A stretch of DNA of 64,000 bases, taken from NCBI GenBank assembly GCA_015064725.1, contig SVRQ01000004.1, positions 1-64,000 on the forward strand, written 5' to 3'. The DNA comes from Oscillospiraceae bacterium. GTDB lineage: Bacteria; Bacillota; Clostridia; Oscillospirales; CAG-272. Of this stretch, positions 16,326-24,807 are shown one piece after another (the first letter of the stretch is position 1; the number at the start of each line of letters is the position of its first letter). Both the position numbers and the translations under genes were made by a program. Under the pieces are notes generated by a model, which was not told the origin of the DNA, did no database searches, and was given only the letters and a program-made list of their open reading frames with translations.

Positions 16326-18033
16326 CTCCCATCTGAGAATCGCTTATTTCGCGGTATTCGGGGCAGGAGGAAAGAAGCTCCTCGTGCGTGCCCTTGCCTA
16401 TTATTTTTCCCTCGTCGAGCACAAGGATAAGCGTGCAATCCTTAACGGAGCTTACGCGCTGTGCAACGGTGATAAGCGTTGTACCGCTCATATTTTCGCG
16501 CAGGGCCGCGCGAAGGTTTGCGTCCGTCTTATAGTCGAGCGCGGAAGAGCTGTCGTCAAGTACAAGTATCTCCGGGCGCGCGGCAATGGCGCGGGAGATA
16601 AGAAGGCGCTGCTTCTGTCCGCCCGAAATATTAGTACCCTTTTGAGAGAGCATATGAGAATATCCTTCGGGGAAAGCACAGATGAAATCGTGCGCCTGCG
16701 CTATTTTTGCGGCATTTACTATATCTTCGTGCGGAAGATGCCTGCCAAGGTCAATATTTTCTTCCACTGTTTCCGCATAGAGAAAATCGTGCTGGAACGC
16801 CGCGCCGAACATGGGATAAAGCTCTTCTGCGGGGATGGTGCGGACGTCGCGGCCGCCGATATATACCGCGCCGCCGCTTACGTCGTAAAGGCGCATAAGC
16901 AGTCGGATGAGTGTGGATTTACCGCTGCCCGTCGCGCCGATGATGCCGAGCGACTCTCCGCGGGAGAGGGAGAAGCTGATGCCCTCAAGATCGTTTTGCT
17001 TTCCCTTGTAGGAGAAAGAAACGTCTTTGAATTCGATATGTGCGCCGTTTTCGCATCCGGGAAATTCGCTTTCGCTTTTGAGCGTGATATCATCGGGGGC
17101 TTCCACTACCTCTGCAATACGCTTTGCGGAAGCGGAGCATTTTGTGTACATCGTGAAAATTCTTGTGACGGACATCATTGCCATAGAGATCTGCGTGAAA
17201 TACTGCATAAACGCGATGACCGTTGAGGCTGAGGATTGGTTATTGGATACTCGGTTTGCCGCGAGCGCAACAACCATAACAAGCCCCGCGTTCATAAAGA
17301 GCGTCATTACGGGGTGAACGCCGCTCATTATAAAGCCGGCGTGCTGTTCGCTTGCGGAAAGCTCGTTGTTTACTTTATCGTATCTGCGATGCTCGTATTC
17401 TTCCTTGGAAAGAGCTTTTATAACGCGGATGCCCTGCGTATCTTCGCGTACGACGCGCGTCATTTTATCCGTTGCCTTTTGCACCTTTGAGTAAAGCGGA
17501 ACGCCGCGGCGGGATATAAGATATACCGTTACGAAAATAAAAGGCAGCGTTACTATCATAGCAAGCGCAAGGTAAGCGTCCATAAACAGCGTGATGGAGA
17601 TACCGCCGACAAGCATAATAGGCGCGCGAATGCCCATACGCTGCATCATACCGACGAAGTTATGTACGTTGTACGTGTCCGTGGTTATGCGCGATTCAAG
17701 GGAGGGAACGGTGAATTCATCCACCTGTGCCGAGGAAAGGCGCATAGTGCGCGAAAAAAGGTCGCGGCGGACGCGCTCCGAAAATCTGCGTGAAACCTTT
17801 GCTGCCATACGGTTTGCCCAAATGTTGAAAAAGCAAGCGGCTGCGGCGCACAAAAGCATCATACCGCCCCAGAATATTATCTTGGCGATGTTTTCGGTCA
17901 CGACCACGTTGTCGAGAATGTGCGTGAGGATAAGGGGAATGAAAAGCTCCGCCACGGTGCCGATCACCTTGATGGTGATGCCGACGGACATTATTCCGAA
18001 AAATGGCTTGAGGTATTTGATAAGGAATTTCAT
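16309..18033 (-). CDS. ABC exporter half-transporter, degenerate-site subunit
   Basis: This 574-residue partner has six membrane helices (about 10-300), Walker A G-A-T-G-S-G-K-S-T (366-374) and an intact signature I-S-G-G-Q (469-473). Its Walker B reads I-L-V-L-D-D (D493-D494), so the catalytic glutamate is replaced by aspartate. That aspartate and the altered signature of the other subunit would meet in the same, degenerate ATP site, exactly as in known heterodimeric exporters. Substrate unknown. The start overlaps the marR stop by four bases, so all three genes form one transcript. Confidence 0.93.
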   Translation of the reverse strand: MKFLIKYLKPFFGIMSVGITIKVIGTVAELFIPLILTHILDNVVVTENIAKIIFWGGMMLLCAAAACFFNIWANRMAAKVSRRFSERVRRDLFSRTMRLSSAQVDEFTVPSLESRITTDTYNVHNFVGMMQRMGIRAPIMLVGGISITLFMDAYLALAMIVTLPFIFVTVYLISRRGVPLYSKVQKATDKMTRVVREDTQGIRVIKALSKEEYEHRRYDKVNNELSASEQHAGFIMSGVHPVMTLFMNAGLVMVVALAANRVSNNQSSASTVIAFMQYFTQISMAMMSVTRIFTMYTKCSASAKRIAEVVEAPDDITLKSESEFPGCENGAHIEFKDVSFSYKGKQNDLEGISFSLSRGESLGIIGATGSGKSTLIRLLMRLYDVSGGAVYIGGRDVRTIPAEELYPMFGAAFQHDFLYAETVEENIDLGRHLPHEDIVNAAKIAQAHDFICAFPEGYSHMLSQKGTNISGGQKQRLLISRAIAARPEILVLDDSSSALDYKTDANLRAALRENMSGTTLITVAQRVSSVKDCTLILVLDEGKIIGKGTHEELLSSCPEYREISDSQMGGAFVE

Positions 18034-18473
18034 ATATTTGCTTCGTCCTTGTTGTAAACGTAATTTTTTGCTCTGTCCGTTACCTTTTCGAGGATCTCGC
18101 GGAATTTAAAAAGCTCCTCTTCTGTAAGGTCTGCGGCAATGTATGCGTTCCAATCCTCCACTATCTTGCGGACGGCGGGGAGAACAGCGAGCATTTTCTG
18201 TGTGGGATAAACGCAGAGCGTGCGCTTATCGTGCTCGTTTTCGCGGCGTTCGACGTAGCCTTTTTCTTCAAGATAGGCTATCTGCCGCGCTACGCCGCTT
18301 TTGTTCACGCAGATGTGCTTTGCAAGCGCATCCTGCGACATACCCGGATTTTGGCATATTGCGAGGACGTAGCTGTGGTGGCAGGAGCAAAGCTCCGTCC
18401 CCTTGAGCTTGTCCGCACGATAAATTCCTTCGCAGCGGCTGAGAATATTTATTTTTCTCATAAGTGTTGGCAT
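18030..18473 (-). CDS. MarR-family transcriptional regulator
   Basis: The 147-residue dimeric winged-helix protein shows the MarR helix-turn-helix with M-S-Q-D-A-L-A-K-H-I-C-V-N-K-S-G-V-A-R-Q-I-A-Y-L (about 45-67) and the wing Y-V-E-R-R-E-N-E-H-D-K-R-T-L. Flanking helices form the dimer part. It heads the exporter operon, and two TTGC-N4-GCAA operators lie just upstream, so it very likely represses itself and the exporter until a ligand binds. A C-S-C pair near residues 29-31 could make it thiol-sensitive, which is speculation. Confidence 0.92.
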   Translation of the reverse strand: MPTLMRKINILSRCEGIYRADKLKGTELCSCHHSYVLAICQNPGMSQDALAKHICVNKSGVARQIAYLEEKGYVERRENEHDKRTLCVYPTQKMLAVLPAVRKIVEDWNAYIAADLTEEELFKFREILEKVTDRAKNYVYNKDEANI

Positions 18474-18497
18474 AGGTTACTCCTTTTCAAAAAAAAC

Positions 18498-18527
18498 AGT
18501 TGCAAACGCAACTGTTGCTTTTGCAAC
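18498..18527 (-). promoter_or_regulatory. Tandem MarR operators
   Basis: AGTTGC-AAAC-GCAACT (18498-18513) is followed directly by GTTGC-TTTT-GCAAC (18514-18527). Two adjoining inverted repeats of the TTGC-N4-GCAA type 25-55 bases before the marR start are what autoregulating MarR proteins usually bind. Confidence 0.7.
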
Positions 18528-18565
18528 TATTTTAGCACAGTATATAAAAAATGTCAATAAAGGTA

Positions 18566-18615
18566 TTGACATTTTCGTCCTACAGGTGTAGTATGTAGTT
18601 ATACTACAGTTGTAG
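18566..18615 (+). promoter_or_regulatory. Promoter with two BlaI-type operator boxes
   Basis: TTGACA (18566-18571) and TAGTAT (18589-18594) form a promoter with a 17-base spacer. Two near-identical palindromes overlap or follow it: CTACAGGTGTAG (18580-18591) and CTACAGTTGTAG (18604-18615), 24 bases apart centre to centre. The TACA-N-TGTA core is the one recognised by BlaI/MecI repressors. Confidence 0.8.
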
Positions 18616-18626
18616 GAGAAATTGAT

Positions 18627-18986
18627 ATGAAACTTAGCGAAGCGGAATGGTCCGTGCTTGAAATATTATGGTCGGGAGATGGCTTTGCCTTGGGCGAGAT
18701 TGCAAAAGAGCTTAAAGCGGTAAACGGATGGAGTAAAAACACGGTTCATACGTATCTTACGCGAATGGAGGGGAAGGGGCTTGTTCTTATCGACAGAGAG
18801 AGCGACAAGCCGTATTCTGCCGCAGTTACGCGGGAGGAATGTGCAAAAAGGGAGAGAGGTGAGCTTCTAAACAAGGTTTACAGGGGTGCTGCCGGAAATC
18901 TTATAGCCGCATTTCTTAAAGAGAGCAATATCTCGCGCGAGGAGATAGAAAAGCTTCGCGCGATGCTTGATGAAATGGAGGTTTGA
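18627..18986 (+). CDS. BlaI/MecI/CopY-family repressor
   Basis: The 119-residue protein starts with L-S-E-A-E-W-S-V-L-E-I-L-W, the BlaI family opening, followed by a winged helix (about 5-75, including W-S-K-N-T-V-H-T-Y-L-T-R-M-E-G-K-G) and a helical dimerisation tail. In known systems a BlaR1-type membrane protease inactivates this repressor when a signal arrives. Two TACA-type operators overlie its promoter. The sensor gene follows directly, confirming a BlaI-BlaR1 pair. No beta-lactamase is present beside it, so the signal may be something else. Confidence 0.92.
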   Translation: MKLSEAEWSVLEILWSGDGFALGEIAKELKAVNGWSKNTVHTYLTRMEGKGLVLIDRESDKPYSAAVTREECAKRERGELLNKVYRGAAGNLIAAFLKESNISREEIEKLRAMLDEMEV

Positions 18987-18987
18987 T

Positions 18988-20226
18988 ATGAGCAATATAT
19001 GGGAATTTCTTTATCAGACCGTCAGCGTTTCTCTCGTTGCGCTTCTCATTCTTGTTTTGCGCAAGATATTCGACGGTAAACTTTCGCCGCGCTTTATGTG
19101 TTTTGTATGGAGCGTGCTTGCACTTCGCGTGCTTGTTCCCGCAAGCCTTGTGAGAAATACGGGCGTATCCCTGGGGCTTGCCGCGGAATATATTAAAACC
19201 GTTGGCGAACGCGGTCTTTCCTCCGCATATGCGGCGGAATTTGAGCCGTTAACGATGAAAGCCCCGTTCCCGTACGTTATGCAAGCACCGAAAAGCGTTA
19301 CGGACGTTATTTTCATCGTTTATATTGCCGGCATATTTATTTTCCTTTTTGCGCATATGTTTTCGTACGCACGCTTGCGCCTTGCGCTGCGACGTGCGCC
19401 GAGTGCAGCCTTTGAAAAAGCTGAAAAGGTGCGCGCCGTTTGCGAAAAATACGGTCTGAAGCCTTGCCGTGTAAAGGAAGCGGAAGTGCCGACGGCTTTT
19501 GTTTGCGGAATTTTCCGTCCTGTGCTCGTTCTGCCGATGAGCTGTGAAACGGACGAAAAGATAATACTTCACGAGATTCTCCATCTTAAATACAAGGATA
19601 TTGCCGCAGGCGTTTTTATTAGCATATTGCGTGCGCTGCATTGGTGCAATCCGTTTCTTTTTTACGTTTTTTCACGCATTGAAAACGACATTGAAAAGCT
19701 TTGCGATCACCGTGTGCTGGAGCTTCTTTCGGGCGAGGAACGGCGCGAATACGGAAAGCTTTTGCTTCTTTGCGCTAACGAGAGGTATGCCCGTGCCGTT
19801 GGCACAAGCTCCGTTTCAAACGGAGGAAAAAATATTTCTGCGAGAATAGAAAGCATCGTAAGGTTTAAAAAATATCCGCGCGGTATGGCAGTCGTTTCCG
19901 TTTGCATCGTCATAGTTATGTGCGCTTTCTGCATCGTGGGCGTGAAAGCGGAATATGACACGGGGCTTTATAACCCGACTTACGGCGAATATGAGGAAGC
20001 TTTTGCGATGTCGCGCATAAACCGCTGTACCACGCCCGCAGGTGCGCTGGATGCTTTTGCAAAAGCGAAGATATATAAAAATTCCGTCTATCTTGCAATG
20101 TGCTCTCCGATATATATGCAGGAGGAATTTCTTGCGAATGCGGGTACGGGCAGGGAGTATGACACGGAGCTTATTATAAAGACAGTGAGCTTGTTCCCGA
20201 GGAGGGCTGCGTTTTTGTCCCCGTGA
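18988..20226 (+). CDS. BlaR1/MecR1-type M56 peptidase, 5' part of a frameshifted gene
   Basis: The ATG at 18988 has GGAGG eight bases ahead and follows blaI by one base. The product has membrane segments near 10-26, 37-53 and 105-125, the zinc motif H-E-I-L-H (195-199) with a later glutamate in a C-D-H-R-V-L-E helix, and a last membrane segment about 298-318. BlaR1-type proteases sense a signal outside and start repressor inactivation inside. The reading frame ends with R-R-A-A-F-L-S-P at 20226, which does not look native. The true continuation is in another frame from about 20163 on (see the next feature), so the gene is broken by a one-base deletion or an assembly error. Confidence 0.85.
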   Translation: MSNIWEFLYQTVSVSLVALLILVLRKIFDGKLSPRFMCFVWSVLALRVLVPASLVRNTGVSLGLAAEYIKTVGERGLSSAYAAEFEPLTMKAPFPYVMQAPKSVTDVIFIVYIAGIFIFLFAHMFSYARLRLALRRAPSAAFEKAEKVRAVCEKYGLKPCRVKEAEVPTAFVCGIFRPVLVLPMSCETDEKIILHEILHLKYKDIAAGVFISILRALHWCNPFLFYVFSRIENDIEKLCDHRVLELLSGEERREYGKLLLLCANERYARAVGTSSVSNGGKNISARIESIVRFKKYPRGMAVVSVCIVIVMCAFCIVGVKAEYDTGLYNPTYGEYEEAFAMSRINRCTTPAGALDAFAKAKIYKNSVYLAMCSPIYMQEEFLANAGTGREYDTELIIKTVSLFPRRAAFLSP

Positions 20227-20819
20227 GAGTGTATAAGGAAAACGGCTGGGTCGTTGAGGAGATCGGGGAGAGGATAGTGTTTGAAGACAATTTTTACAGC
20301 TATAACATACGTTTTCCCTCGTTTTACAACGGCTCTTACGAAGCGCAAAGCGGCACGCTTACCTGCAAAGTATTCATTCAAAGCCTTATAGAGAGTAATT
20401 TCCCCTCATTTGCCAATATTATTGAAAATAAGCATCCCGATACGGATGCACAGTTTACAACGAATTGGATACACAACGAGGGCAAATTTGCCTTTGACGA
20501 AGATGTTATGGAGGGCAAAAAGTGGATAGGATTTGTTGCAACTGCGCTTAATGACGTAAATGAAGATGCGGAATTTCCGAGCAATTTTGATATTTTTCCC
20601 GAAAGCGATGACTATAGCTCCAAATCCGGCGGTGCAAACGACGGCACTTTTTGGGAGCTGCGCAGATTGAGCAGCGGCTTTGAGGGCAACCTCATTTTCG
20701 GAAGCGGCACGGCATATTCGGACGAATACGGTAATAAGATCGTGCCAAAGGCATACAAGTATTGGATAGTGGCGGATGGAGAGATCATTGAAGAATTTAC
20801 CGTGGAGGTGGAGGGATGA
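20223..20819 (+). CDS. C-terminal sensor domain of the frameshifted BlaR1-type gene
   Basis: This frame is open upstream of its apparent GTG to about 20163 and reads Y-Y-K-D-S-E-L-V-P-E-E-G-C-V-F-V-P-V-R-V before 20223, which is good coding sequence. Joined to the previous frame near E-Y-D-T-E-L it gives one protein of about 610 residues. The roughly 220-residue domain is outside the membrane and has no penicillin-binding S-x-x-K motif, so it is not a beta-lactam sensor; a beta-rich fold with W and F residues (W-I-G-F-V-A-T-A-L) is all I can see. It overlaps the next gene by four bases. Confidence 0.65.
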   Translation: MRVYKENGWVVEEIGERIVFEDNFYSYNIRFPSFYNGSYEAQSGTLTCKVFIQSLIESNFPSFANIIENKHPDTDAQFTTNWIHNEGKFAFDEDVMEGKKWIGFVATALNDVNEDAEFPSNFDIFPESDDYSSKSGGANDGTFWELRRLSSGFEGNLIFGSGTAYSDEYGNKIVPKAYKYWIVADGEIIEEFTVEVEG

Positions 20820-21391
20820 ACGTAAAAAAAGAGCTTGCTTCCTCCTTGCGCCTTTGCGCGTGGGGAATGATATTTTTGATGCTCGATATAAATATATCGG
20901 TGTTTGATATTTTGCCGGACGTTTTTGGCTGGGTGCTGTTGCTTGTCGGCGTACAGCGCCTTGCAAAATACAGGCAGGAGGCTTCCCATCTTCGCGTATT
21001 TGCTCTTGTTCTTATTATAAACGAAACTTTTACGCTTGTCGGAAAGATGTTCGGCGGCGAGGTGTACGAGGATATTTTGGCACTCACTTTATTGATATAC
21101 GTTATATCGCTTTATTTTTATTTCGCTTTTTTCACGTGTGCGGCGAATATTGCGGATGAATATGCACCCGAGATAAAAAGCCCCATTATTGCCGGCAGGA
21201 ACGTTTACTCCGTTTTGTTTTGCTTTAACACACTGCTTATGTTTTTCGAGGACGTAAGCGCGCTTTCCGTAGTGAGCCTTATTGTAACACCATTTGCCCT
21301 TGTCGGTATATGCATATGTCTTTTTTCGCTTGCAAAAGAGCTTGCGAGCGAGGAAGATGAAGATGAAAATGAAAATGCGGCAGAATTTTAA
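20816..21391 (+). CDS. Multi-pass membrane protein of the BlaI/BlaR1 operon
   Basis: The 191-residue protein has about six hydrophobic segments and an acidic tail (E-E-D-E-D-E-N-E-N). I do not recognise a family. It overlaps the sensor-domain frame by ATGA and is the last gene of the BlaI operon, so it is probably regulated by it; it may be the effector or part of the sensor complex. No lipoprotein or transport motif is visible. Confidence 0.65.
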   Translation: MNVKKELASSLRLCAWGMIFLMLDINISVFDILPDVFGWVLLLVGVQRLAKYRQEASHLRVFALVLIINETFTLVGKMFGGEVYEDILALTLLIYVISLYFYFAFFTCAANIADEYAPEIKSPIIAGRNVYSVLFCFNTLLMFFEDVSALSVVSLIVTPFALVGICICLFSLAKELASEEDEDENENAAEF

Positions 21392-21504
21392 AATTCGGGA
21401 AAATTTTCCTCTTACTTTACAATTTATTCATAAATTGTTCACGTATTATTCACATTTGTGTGTATAATAAAAATATACCAAGGAAAAATATTCTTTGGTA
21501 TTAT

Positions 21505-21635
21505 ATCCTGAGGGAGTAGTCACGGGGTCTTTACCCGAAACAAGTCAACATTCCTGATCTTTTAAGATCTGGCTTGTAAGTATAGAAATGACAAGACTCA
21601 TGGATAGGTTAAACCTATCTATGGGTCTTTTTCAG
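21505..21635 (+). ncRNA. yybP-ykoY manganese riboswitch with terminator
   Basis: The leader shows the conserved pieces of the yybP-ykoY class in order: G-A-G-G-G-A-G-U-A-G (21510-21519), a hairpin CGGG/CCCG, A-G-U-C-A-A-C-A (21543-21550), a variable stem around AGATC-type sequence, G-G-C-U-U-G-U-A-A (21571-21579) and A-C-A-A-G-A-C-U (21591-21598). A terminator-like stem CATGGATAGGT/ACCTATCTATG (21599-21622) with GGTCTTTTT follows. This class binds Mn2+ and turns genes on. The downstream gene encodes a P-type cation ATPase, the usual partner. A TATAAT at 21463-21468 may be the promoter. Confidence 0.85.
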
Positions 21636-21670
21636 TATAGATAGGCGAAATTATTTATCAGGAGGGAATT

Positions 21671-24283
21671 ATGAAGTACTACCTTGAAAACATTGACACA
21701 GTGCTGTCAAAAACGGAAAGCAGCCGCGAAGGCCTTTCCCCCGAAGAAGCCGAAAGAAGGCTTCTTCAAAACGGACGCAACAAGCTTAAAGAGGGCAAAA
21801 AGGATTCCTTGATAGTTCGCTTTTTTAAGCAGCTTGCCGATCCGATGATAATCATTCTTTTGGTTGCGGCTCTCATAAGCGGCGTGCTTGCATTTATCGA
21901 GAACGAGAGCTTTACGGACGTTATCATCATACTTGCCGTTGTTCTTTTCAATGCCGTGCTCGGCGTTTATCAGGAAAGCAAGGCGGAAAAGGCTATAGAA
22001 GCCCTGCAGGAGATGGCGGCGGCAACGTCCAAGGTCATCCGCGGCGGAAAGCTCGTTCACATAAAAAGCGAGGAACTCGTTGTGGGCGATATAGTCGTAC
22101 TTGAAGCGGGCGATGCTGTTCCCGCGGACGGCAGACTTATTGAAAACGCAAGCCTCAAGATAGAGGAAGCAGCTCTTACGGGTGAATCCGTTCCCGTAAA
22201 CAAATTTATCGATATTATCAACCTTAAAGAAAGCTCCAAGGAGGTCCCTCTCGGCGACCGCGCAAATATGGTCTATATGGGATCTACGGTCGTTTACGGC
22301 CGAGGCGTTGCCGTTATCACGGCGACGGGTATGGAAACCGAGATGGGTAAGATCGCGGACGCTCTCGTTCAGGCGGAGGAGGGTCAGACCCCTCTCCAGA
22401 GAAAGCTTTCTCAGCTTTCCAAAATGCTCACTTGGCTCGTGCTCGGCATATGCGTTATAATTTTCGGTGTACAGCTCGTTCGTGCGGGCGGTATCTCCTT
22501 TGACGTTATTATGGATTCCTTTATGGTTGCCGTGTCCCTTGCCGTTGCGGCTATACCGGAGGGGCTTGCCGCAGTTGTAACGGTCGTTCTCTCTATGGGT
22601 GTTTCCAATATGTCCAAGAGAAACGCGATAATACGCAAGCTTACCGCTGTTGAAACGCTCGGCTGCGCGCAGATAATCTGCTCCGATAAAACGGGTACGC
22701 TTACGCAGAACAAGATGACCGTTGTGGATTCCTTCTGCGAAAACGATGAGCTTCTTGCCTCTGCTATGTCGCTTTGCTCCGATGCAGAGCTTAACTCCGA
22801 CGGAACCGTCGAGGGTGAGCCCACGGAGGCAGCGCTTGTGGAATGGGCGAAGAAGATAGGTGTTTCCAAAATAGAGCTCAAAGAAAAAATGCCCAGAAGC
22901 GGCGAAGCTCCTTTTGATTCCGGCAGAAAGATGATGTCCTCCGTTCACCCTGCGGACGGCAAGTTCATACAGTACACAAAGGGCGCACCCGACGTTGTAA
23001 TTGCTCTTTGCACACACTACCTCAAGGACGGCAAGGCTGTTCCTATGACGGAAGAATACAGGGAAGAGATACTCCGCGCAAACAAGGGCTTTGCGGACAG
23101 AGCGCTTCGCGTTCTTGCCTGCGGCACAAGAAAGTGGGATGCGGAGCCCTCCTCTTACGAGCCCGAAAGTCTTGAACACGATCTTTGCTTCATTGGTCTT
23201 GCCGCTATGATAGACCCCGTTCGTCCCGAGGTAAAGGTTGCTATCGAAAAATGCCGCAGTGCGGGCATCCGTCCCATTATGATAACGGGCGACCACGTTG
23301 ATACGGCTGTTGCAATTGCAAAAGAGCTTGGTATTCTCGAAGGAGAAGCAAGAGCCATTACAGGCTCCGAGCTTAACGAGATGAGCGATGAAGAATTCCA
23401 GAAAGAATTTATGAATATCTCCGTTTATGCCCGCGTTCAGCCGGAGCATAAAACGAGAATAGTTACGGCTTGGAAAAAGGCGGGCTACATTACCGCTATG
23501 ACGGGCGACGGTGTAAACGACGCACCCTCCATCAAAGCCGCTGATATCGGCGTCGGTATGGGTATTACGGGTACGGACGTTACGAAAAACGTTGCGGATA
23601 TGGTGCTTACTGATGATAATTTTGCAACCATCGTCGGCGCTGTCGAAGAAGGCAGACGTATTTATGATAATATTCGTAAATCTATCCAGTTCCTTCTCGG
23701 TTCCAATATTTCTGAGGTCATCAGTATATTCGTTGCAACTCTTTGCGGCTTTACGATACTGCATCCCGTTCATTTGCTTTGGATAAACCTTGTAACGGAC
23801 TCTTTCCCCGCGCTCGCGCTCGGTGTTGAAAAGGCAGAGCCCGGAATTATGGAGCGCAAGCCCCGTTCCGCAAAAGACGGCGTGTTCGCAGGCGGGCTCG
23901 GTGTGGACGTTGCGTACCAGGGAATTATGGTTTCCGCGCTCGTGCTTATCTCCTACTTTATAGGAAATATGATGGGCGGTGCGGACCACGGTATCACGAT
24001 GGCGTTCCTTACGATGTCTATGGCTGAAATATTCCATAGCTTCAATATGCGTTCTCAGAGAAAGAGCATATTCTCGCTCGGTCACGGCAATAAGGTTCTC
24101 GTTATCGCGGCTGTCGGTTCGCTCCTTGCAACGACGCTCGTTTGCGAGGTTCCTTTCCTTGCTTCCGCGTTCGGCTTCGTTGGTGTAAGCATCGTTGAAT
24201 ACGCTATTGCGGCAGGTCTTGGCATTTGCGTAATTCCTATCGTTGAAATAGTGAAGTTCTTCCAAAGAAAATTTGCAAAATAA
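21671..24283 (+). CDS. P-type cation ATPase (Ca2+/Mn2+ exporter type)
   Basis: The 870-residue pump has the P2A organisation: N-terminal domain, M1-M2 (about 55-95), actuator domain with T-G-E-S (170-173), M3-M4 with P-E-G-L (296-299), the phosphorylated D339 in D-K-T-G-T-L-T, a nucleotide domain, the M-T-G-D-G-V-N-D-A-P hinge near 617, and M5-M10. The M6 N-L-V-T-D motif provides cation ligands. By family it would be called a calcium ATPase; the manganese riboswitch in front argues that it exports Mn2+. Start at ATG 21671 with CAGGAGGG. Length is normal. Confidence 0.93.
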   Translation: MKYYLENIDTVLSKTESSREGLSPEEAERRLLQNGRNKLKEGKKDSLIVRFFKQLADPMIIILLVAALISGVLAFIENESFTDVIIILAVVLFNAVLGVYQESKAEKAIEALQEMAAATSKVIRGGKLVHIKSEELVVGDIVVLEAGDAVPADGRLIENASLKIEEAALTGESVPVNKFIDIINLKESSKEVPLGDRANMVYMGSTVVYGRGVAVITATGMETEMGKIADALVQAEEGQTPLQRKLSQLSKMLTWLVLGICVIIFGVQLVRAGGISFDVIMDSFMVAVSLAVAAIPEGLAAVVTVVLSMGVSNMSKRNAIIRKLTAVETLGCAQIICSDKTGTLTQNKMTVVDSFCENDELLASAMSLCSDAELNSDGTVEGEPTEAALVEWAKKIGVSKIELKEKMPRSGEAPFDSGRKMMSSVHPADGKFIQYTKGAPDVVIALCTHYLKDGKAVPMTEEYREEILRANKGFADRALRVLACGTRKWDAEPSSYEPESLEHDLCFIGLAAMIDPVRPEVKVAIEKCRSAGIRPIMITGDHVDTAVAIAKELGILEGEARAITGSELNEMSDEEFQKEFMNISVYARVQPEHKTRIVTAWKKAGYITAMTGDGVNDAPSIKAADIGVGMGITGTDVTKNVADMVLTDDNFATIVGAVEEGRRIYDNIRKSIQFLLGSNISEVISIFVATLCGFTILHPVHLLWINLVTDSFPALALGVEKAEPGIMERKPRSAKDGVFAGGLGVDVAYQGIMVSALVLISYFIGNMMGGADHGITMAFLTMSMAEIFHSFNMRSQRKSIFSLGHGNKVLVIAAVGSLLATTLVCEVPFLASAFGFVGVSIVEYAIAAGLGICVIPIVEIVKFFQRKFAK

Positions 24284-24357
24284 TAAATATTGTGTTATAA
24301 TTGATATAACGCAAAAAGTGCTCGCTTTACGGCGGATTTTATAAGGATATTTACAAA

Positions 24358-24392
24358 AATCGGCAGAGGGATTGTTTTCTCTGCCGATTTAT
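24358..24392 (+). terminator. Terminator after the P-type ATPase
   Basis: AATCGGCAGAG (24358-24368) pairs with CTCTGCCGATT (24379-24389), followed by T-rich sequence. Confidence 0.75.
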
Positions 24393-24429
24393 GTTATAAT
24401 GTTTACAAGAAAATTTTGAAGGAGTAAAT

Positions 24430-24807
24430 ATGTCACTTGATTATAACAAAAAGAATATTACTCTTGCCAAAAATCTTCGCAAAAATGCAACACCGCAGGA
24501 AAAGCATCTGTGGTACGATTTTTTATCAAAATATAAAATAAGGTTTCAGCGTCAAAAGGCAATAGATAATTTTATTGCTGATTTTTATTGCCACAAGGCA
24601 AATTTGATTGTTGAGATAGATGGTTCACAGCATTACACAAAAGAGGGCAAACAAAAGGACGAATTTCGCACAGAAGTCCTTGAGGGGTATGATCTGAAAG
24701 TGATAAGATTTACAAACTATCAAATCAACACGAACTTTCGGGGTGTATGCGAGTATATAGATGCTGTTGTGAAAGCCTCCATCTTTGAGGGAGGGGGACC
24801 GTGTTAG
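24430..24807 (+). CDS. DUF559 protein (VSR/restriction endonuclease-like fold)
   Basis: DUF559 proteins have the fold of very-short-patch repair nucleases and are often scattered in genomes of gut Clostridia; activity has not been shown for most. The 125-residue protein has the family pattern: A-K-N-L-R-K-N-A-T-P-Q-E-K-H-L-W, then K-x-R-F-Q-R-Q-K-A-I-D-N-F-I-A-D-F-Y-C, V-E-I-D-G-S-Q-H and V-I-R-F-T-N-x-Q-I. D, E and Q of the PD-(D/E)XK-like core are present. The start follows GAAGGAG. The last residues (F-E-G-G-G-P-C) are encoded by the edge of a palindromic repeat that follows, a feature I discuss separately. Confidence 0.85.
   Translation: MSLDYNKKNITLAKNLRKNATPQEKHLWYDFLSKYKIRFQRQKAIDNFIADFYCHKANLIVEIDGSQHYTKEGKQKDEFRTEVLEGYDLKVIRFTNYQINTNFRGVCEYIDAVVKASIFEGGGPC

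Noticed and set aside
20160..20185. Programmed ribosomal frameshift in the BlaR1-type gene
   Set aside because: No slippery heptamer and no strong downstream structure; a deletion or assembly error is simpler.
21707..24265. Long open frame (852 codons) on the minus strand opposite the P-type ATPase
   Set aside because: Shadow frame caused by codon bias; the sense strand has all P-type ATPase motifs.
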